DNA of 8,403 bases from Bacillota bacterium (lineage in GTDB: Bacteria > Bacillota > Clostridia > Acetivibrionales > DTU013). Positions 6,837-8,403 of this stretch are shown here, piece after piece. The DNA is taken from contig JAEXNT010000033.1 of the NCBI GenBank assembly GCA_023439545.1, positions 1 through 8,403 on the forward strand, read 5' to 3'. Position 1 is the stretch's first letter, and each line of letters opens with the position of its first letter. The position numbers and the translations under genes are program-made. The notes below the pieces were generated by a model. The model had not been told where the DNA came from, did not search any database, and saw only the letters and a list, made by a program, of their open reading frames with translations.

Positions 6837-8084
6837 TTACTTGCCGGCCAGAACCTTCTTGAGCTTTGCGAACCTGGGCAATCCATTCTCCAGAGGGGGA
6901 GTGGAAGTGCCCTGAATCAGCGGGAGAGCGTAATCGATGAACTGCTTGTTGAGACCGTTCCCTGCTTCGTTGATCCATTCGCGCGGTATCTTCTTTTCGG
7001 TGTTTGCAACATCGGTAAGGTTGATCAGCTTGACATTGCATTTGTACTCGGCTCCGGCAGCTCTTTCGAAGGCTACCATGTAATCGGTCTTACCTTCGAC
7101 TGCGAATCTTACAGCCATCTGGCCTGCCATAAAGGCTTCGTTGACGTCGTTCAACGAACCGAAATGCGATGCGCATCTCTGGAGCAGGCTGAACTCTATG
7201 CCGCGGACCTTTGCGCCCGTCTTTTCCTTGAGGATGTTCGCAAGCGTAGAGGCAAGTCCGCCCAGCTGTGCGTGTCCGAAAGCGTCCTTGTTCTTGGCGA
7301 GATCGGAACCGTACTCGGAAATATATGTCCCATCCTTGTCACGGATGCCTTCGGATACGGCGATTATACAATTGCCATGCTTTTTGTAAATTGCCGAGGC
7401 ATCATCAATGAATTTATCCATATCGAAGGGGATCTCGGGCAGATAGATGAGGTCGGGACCATATCCCGCATTTGAGGCAAGAGCGGAGGCAGCTGTGAGC
7501 CAGCCCGCGTTTCTTCCCATAATCTCGAGCACTGTGATCATACCCTTGTCATAAACTCTTGCGTCGTGGTAAACTTCCATGGTCGAAGTGGCTATATATT
7601 TGGCAGCGCTTCCGTAACCCGGGCAGTGGTCGGTTCCCCACAGGTCGTTGTCGATTGTCTTCGGAACGCCCATAACCCTGCATTCGTAGCCGGATTTCTG
7701 CATGAACTTGCTGATCTTGTTGCAGGTGTCCATCGAATCGTTTCCACCGTTATAGAAGAAGTAACGGATATTATACTTTTTGAAGACCTCGAGAAGTCTC
7801 TTATAGTCGGTATCGTCTTCTTCAGCACTCTTGAGCTTGTAGCGTACGGAGCCGAGAGCGGAGGAAGGAGTAGTCTTCATAAGTTCCAGTTCGTAAGGAT
7901 CTTCCTTGCTCATATCGTAGAATTTTTCGTCGAGGATACCCTTGATACCGTGAGCTGCGCCGTAGACAGCCGTGATGTTGCCCTGTTTCAATGCTTCAGT
8001 GAATACGCCTGCAGCGCTGGCGTTTATAACAGAGGTCGGTCCGCCGGACTGGCCGAAAATTGCTGCACCTTTCAATTCGCTCAT
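6837..8084 (-). CDS. 6-phosphofructokinase, predicted PPi-dependent (Pfp group III type)
   Basis: This 415-residue cytoplasmic enzyme phosphorylates fructose 6-phosphate to fructose 1,6-bisphosphate, the committing step of glycolysis. Family motifs are the N-terminal GQSGGPTSVINA (11-22), YNGGNDS (111-117), GVPKTIDND (139-147), EIMGRNAGW (187-195) and AFGHAQLGG (268-276). Two residues point to pyrophosphate as donor: D116 at the place of the ATP-binding glycine of E. coli PfkA (G104), and K142 in PKTIDND where ATP enzymes have PGTIDND. Such enzymes are reversible and usually not allosteric. The length and the sequence as a whole match the roughly 400-residue bacterial Pfp group. GGAGGT six bases upstream supports the start. 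The gene stands alone, with its own promoter and two terminators. A mixed-substrate or ATP-using member cannot be excluded. Confidence 0.93.
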   Translation of the reverse strand: MSELKGAAIFGQSGGPTSVINASAAGVFTEALKQGNITAVYGAAHGIKGILDEKFYDMSKEDPYELELMKTTPSSALGSVRYKLKSAEEDDTDYKRLLEVFKKYNIRYFFYNGGNDSMDTCNKISKFMQKSGYECRVMGVPKTIDNDLWGTDHCPGYGSAAKYIATSTMEVYHDARVYDKGMITVLEIMGRNAGWLTAASALASNAGYGPDLIYLPEIPFDMDKFIDDASAIYKKHGNCIIAVSEGIRDKDGTYISEYGSDLAKNKDAFGHAQLGGLASTLANILKEKTGAKVRGIEFSLLQRCASHFGSLNDVNEAFMAGQMAVRFAVEGKTDYMVAFERAAGAEYKCNVKLINLTDVANTEKKIPREWINEAGNGLNKQFIDYALPLIQGTSTPPLENGLPRFAKLKKVLAGK

Positions 8085-8090
8085 AAAATT

Positions 8091-8096
8091 ACCTCC
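8091..8096 (-). promoter_or_regulatory. Ribosome binding site of the phosphofructokinase gene
   Basis: GGAGGT lies six bases before ATG 8082-8084. It follows the closing arm of the proximal leader hairpin (8099-8106) by two bases, so folding of that hairpin could influence access to it. Confidence 0.9.
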
Positions 8097-8098
8097 AT

Positions 8099-8192
8099 GA
8101 ATGTTTTATAAGAAATTCGCACCTCATCGGCGCTAAACATTCTCCTTGAGTGTTTTATAATAAATTCGCGCCTAAATGGCGATGAACATTCT
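8099..8192 (-). repeat. Two tandem hairpin-forming repeats in the phosphofructokinase leader
   Basis: A 42-bp unit occurs at 8102-8143 and 8151-8192 (period 49), 35 of 42 positions identical. In the minus-strand RNA each folds the same way. Outer arms are GAAUGUUU/AAACAUUC in the proximal copy (perfect, 8 pairs) and GAAUGUU/AACACUC in the distal copy (one mismatch). An inner stem is GCGCC-GAUGA-GGUGC in the proximal copy and CGCC-AUUUA-GGCG in the distal one. The 3' internal strand, beginning GCGAAUUU and ending UUAUAA, is almost unchanged. Both copies lie between the predicted transcription start and the ribosome binding site. I do not recognise a known RNA family. Confidence 0.75.
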
Positions 8193-8213
8193 ACCTCAAT
8201 TAAATCAAAATAC

Positions 8214-8242
8214 AATATAACATAAGCTTTGCCAAAAATCAA
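8214..8242 (-). promoter_or_regulatory. Sigma-A promoter of the phosphofructokinase gene
   Basis: TTGATT (8237-8242) and TATATT (8214-8219) are separated by 17 bases, with TG in the extended -10 position. Transcription would start near 8207, giving a leader of about 123 bases that includes both hairpin repeats. The same ATGTTATA sequence precedes the -10 box of the cellulase promoter. Confidence 0.72.
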
Positions 8243-8403
8243 CGAGAGATAGATATATTTTTAACACAAATACACAAAGCTCATTTGAAAATTTAAATTC
8301 CACCCCTGCAGGTTAGTGATGTGGAAGTTACTTTTTCAAAACCAATGATGGAAGTTAGTTTTTCAAAAGATTATGATGTAAAAGGTGGTGCCTCTTTAGG
8401 GGG
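8243..8403. other. AT-rich gene-free stretch, possible insertion-sequence end
   Basis: No coding frame, RNA gene or promoter is supported here. Composition is more AT-rich than the genes. It contains CCTGCAGG (a palindrome), two 19-bp direct repeats and a small CCTC/GGGG hairpin at the very edge. The character suggests the non-coding end of a mobile element whose body lies to the right of the window. This is an inference, since no transposase sequence is visible. Confidence 0.3.
8323..8368. repeat. Two 19-bp direct repeats, insertion-sequence-end-like
   Basis: GGAAGTTACTTTTTCAAAA (8323-8341) recurs at 8350-8368 with a single change, a period of 27 bp. TGATG precedes the homologous part of both copies. 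Multiple short direct repeats near the termini are typical of IS21-family elements, where they serve as transposase binding sites. The repeats themselves are certain; the mobile-element reading is not. Confidence 0.8.

Noticed and set aside
7566..8111. Plus-strand open frame of 181 codons
   Set aside because: It is antisense to the well-conserved N-terminal half of the phosphofructokinase and has no recognisable motif.

Overview
The window holds three genes, all on the minus strand, each with its own promoter. In transcription order (right to left) they are a PPi-type 6-phosphofructokinase (8084-6837), a large secreted multidomain GH5 endoglucanase (6519-2545), and pyruvate formate-lyase pflB (2188 to beyond the left edge). 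Strong AGGAGG-type ribosome binding sites, sigma-A-like promoters, short hairpin-plus-U terminators and the protein families point to an anaerobic, cellulose-degrading, fermentative Clostridia-type member of the Bacillota. The coding DNA looks moderate in GC, and I cannot name a species.

Layout. 1-2188: pflB, lacking only roughly its last 15 codons. 2189-2544: the pflB control region, with a ZTP (pfl-motif) riboswitch, a TTGACA-17-TATACT promoter, a hairpin and five tandem 16-bp repeats that reach the stop codon of the upstream cellulase. 2545-6519: a 1324-residue cellulase ordered signal peptide, CBM17-like, InlB-type repeat, GH5, CBM17-like, CBM28-like, four InlB-type repeats. 6520-6836: cellulase promoter and a long leader almost free of G, preceded by two tandem intrinsic terminators of the phosphofructokinase gene. 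6837-8084: the phosphofructokinase. 8085-8242: its leader, carrying a duplicated hairpin element, and its promoter. 8243-8403: AT-rich DNA without a gene, ending in a pair of 19-bp direct repeats that resemble the end of an insertion sequence.

Function together. The endoglucanase cuts cellulose outside the cell, the phosphofructokinase commits the resulting sugar phosphate to glycolysis (probably spending PPi rather than ATP), and pyruvate formate-lyase turns pyruvate into acetyl-CoA plus formate. The riboswitch ties the last step to one-carbon and purine metabolism, because formate feeds 10-formyl-tetrahydrofolate and ZTP accumulates when that cofactor is short. Separate promoters and terminators argue against one operon.

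Best candidates for something undescribed are the tandem hairpin leader of the phosphofructokinase gene, whose two copies differ mainly in the loop while the stem is kept, and the unusual domain order of the cellulase. The ZTP riboswitch is a known class; its placement here is textbook, but its likely translational switch can be proposed from the sequence.
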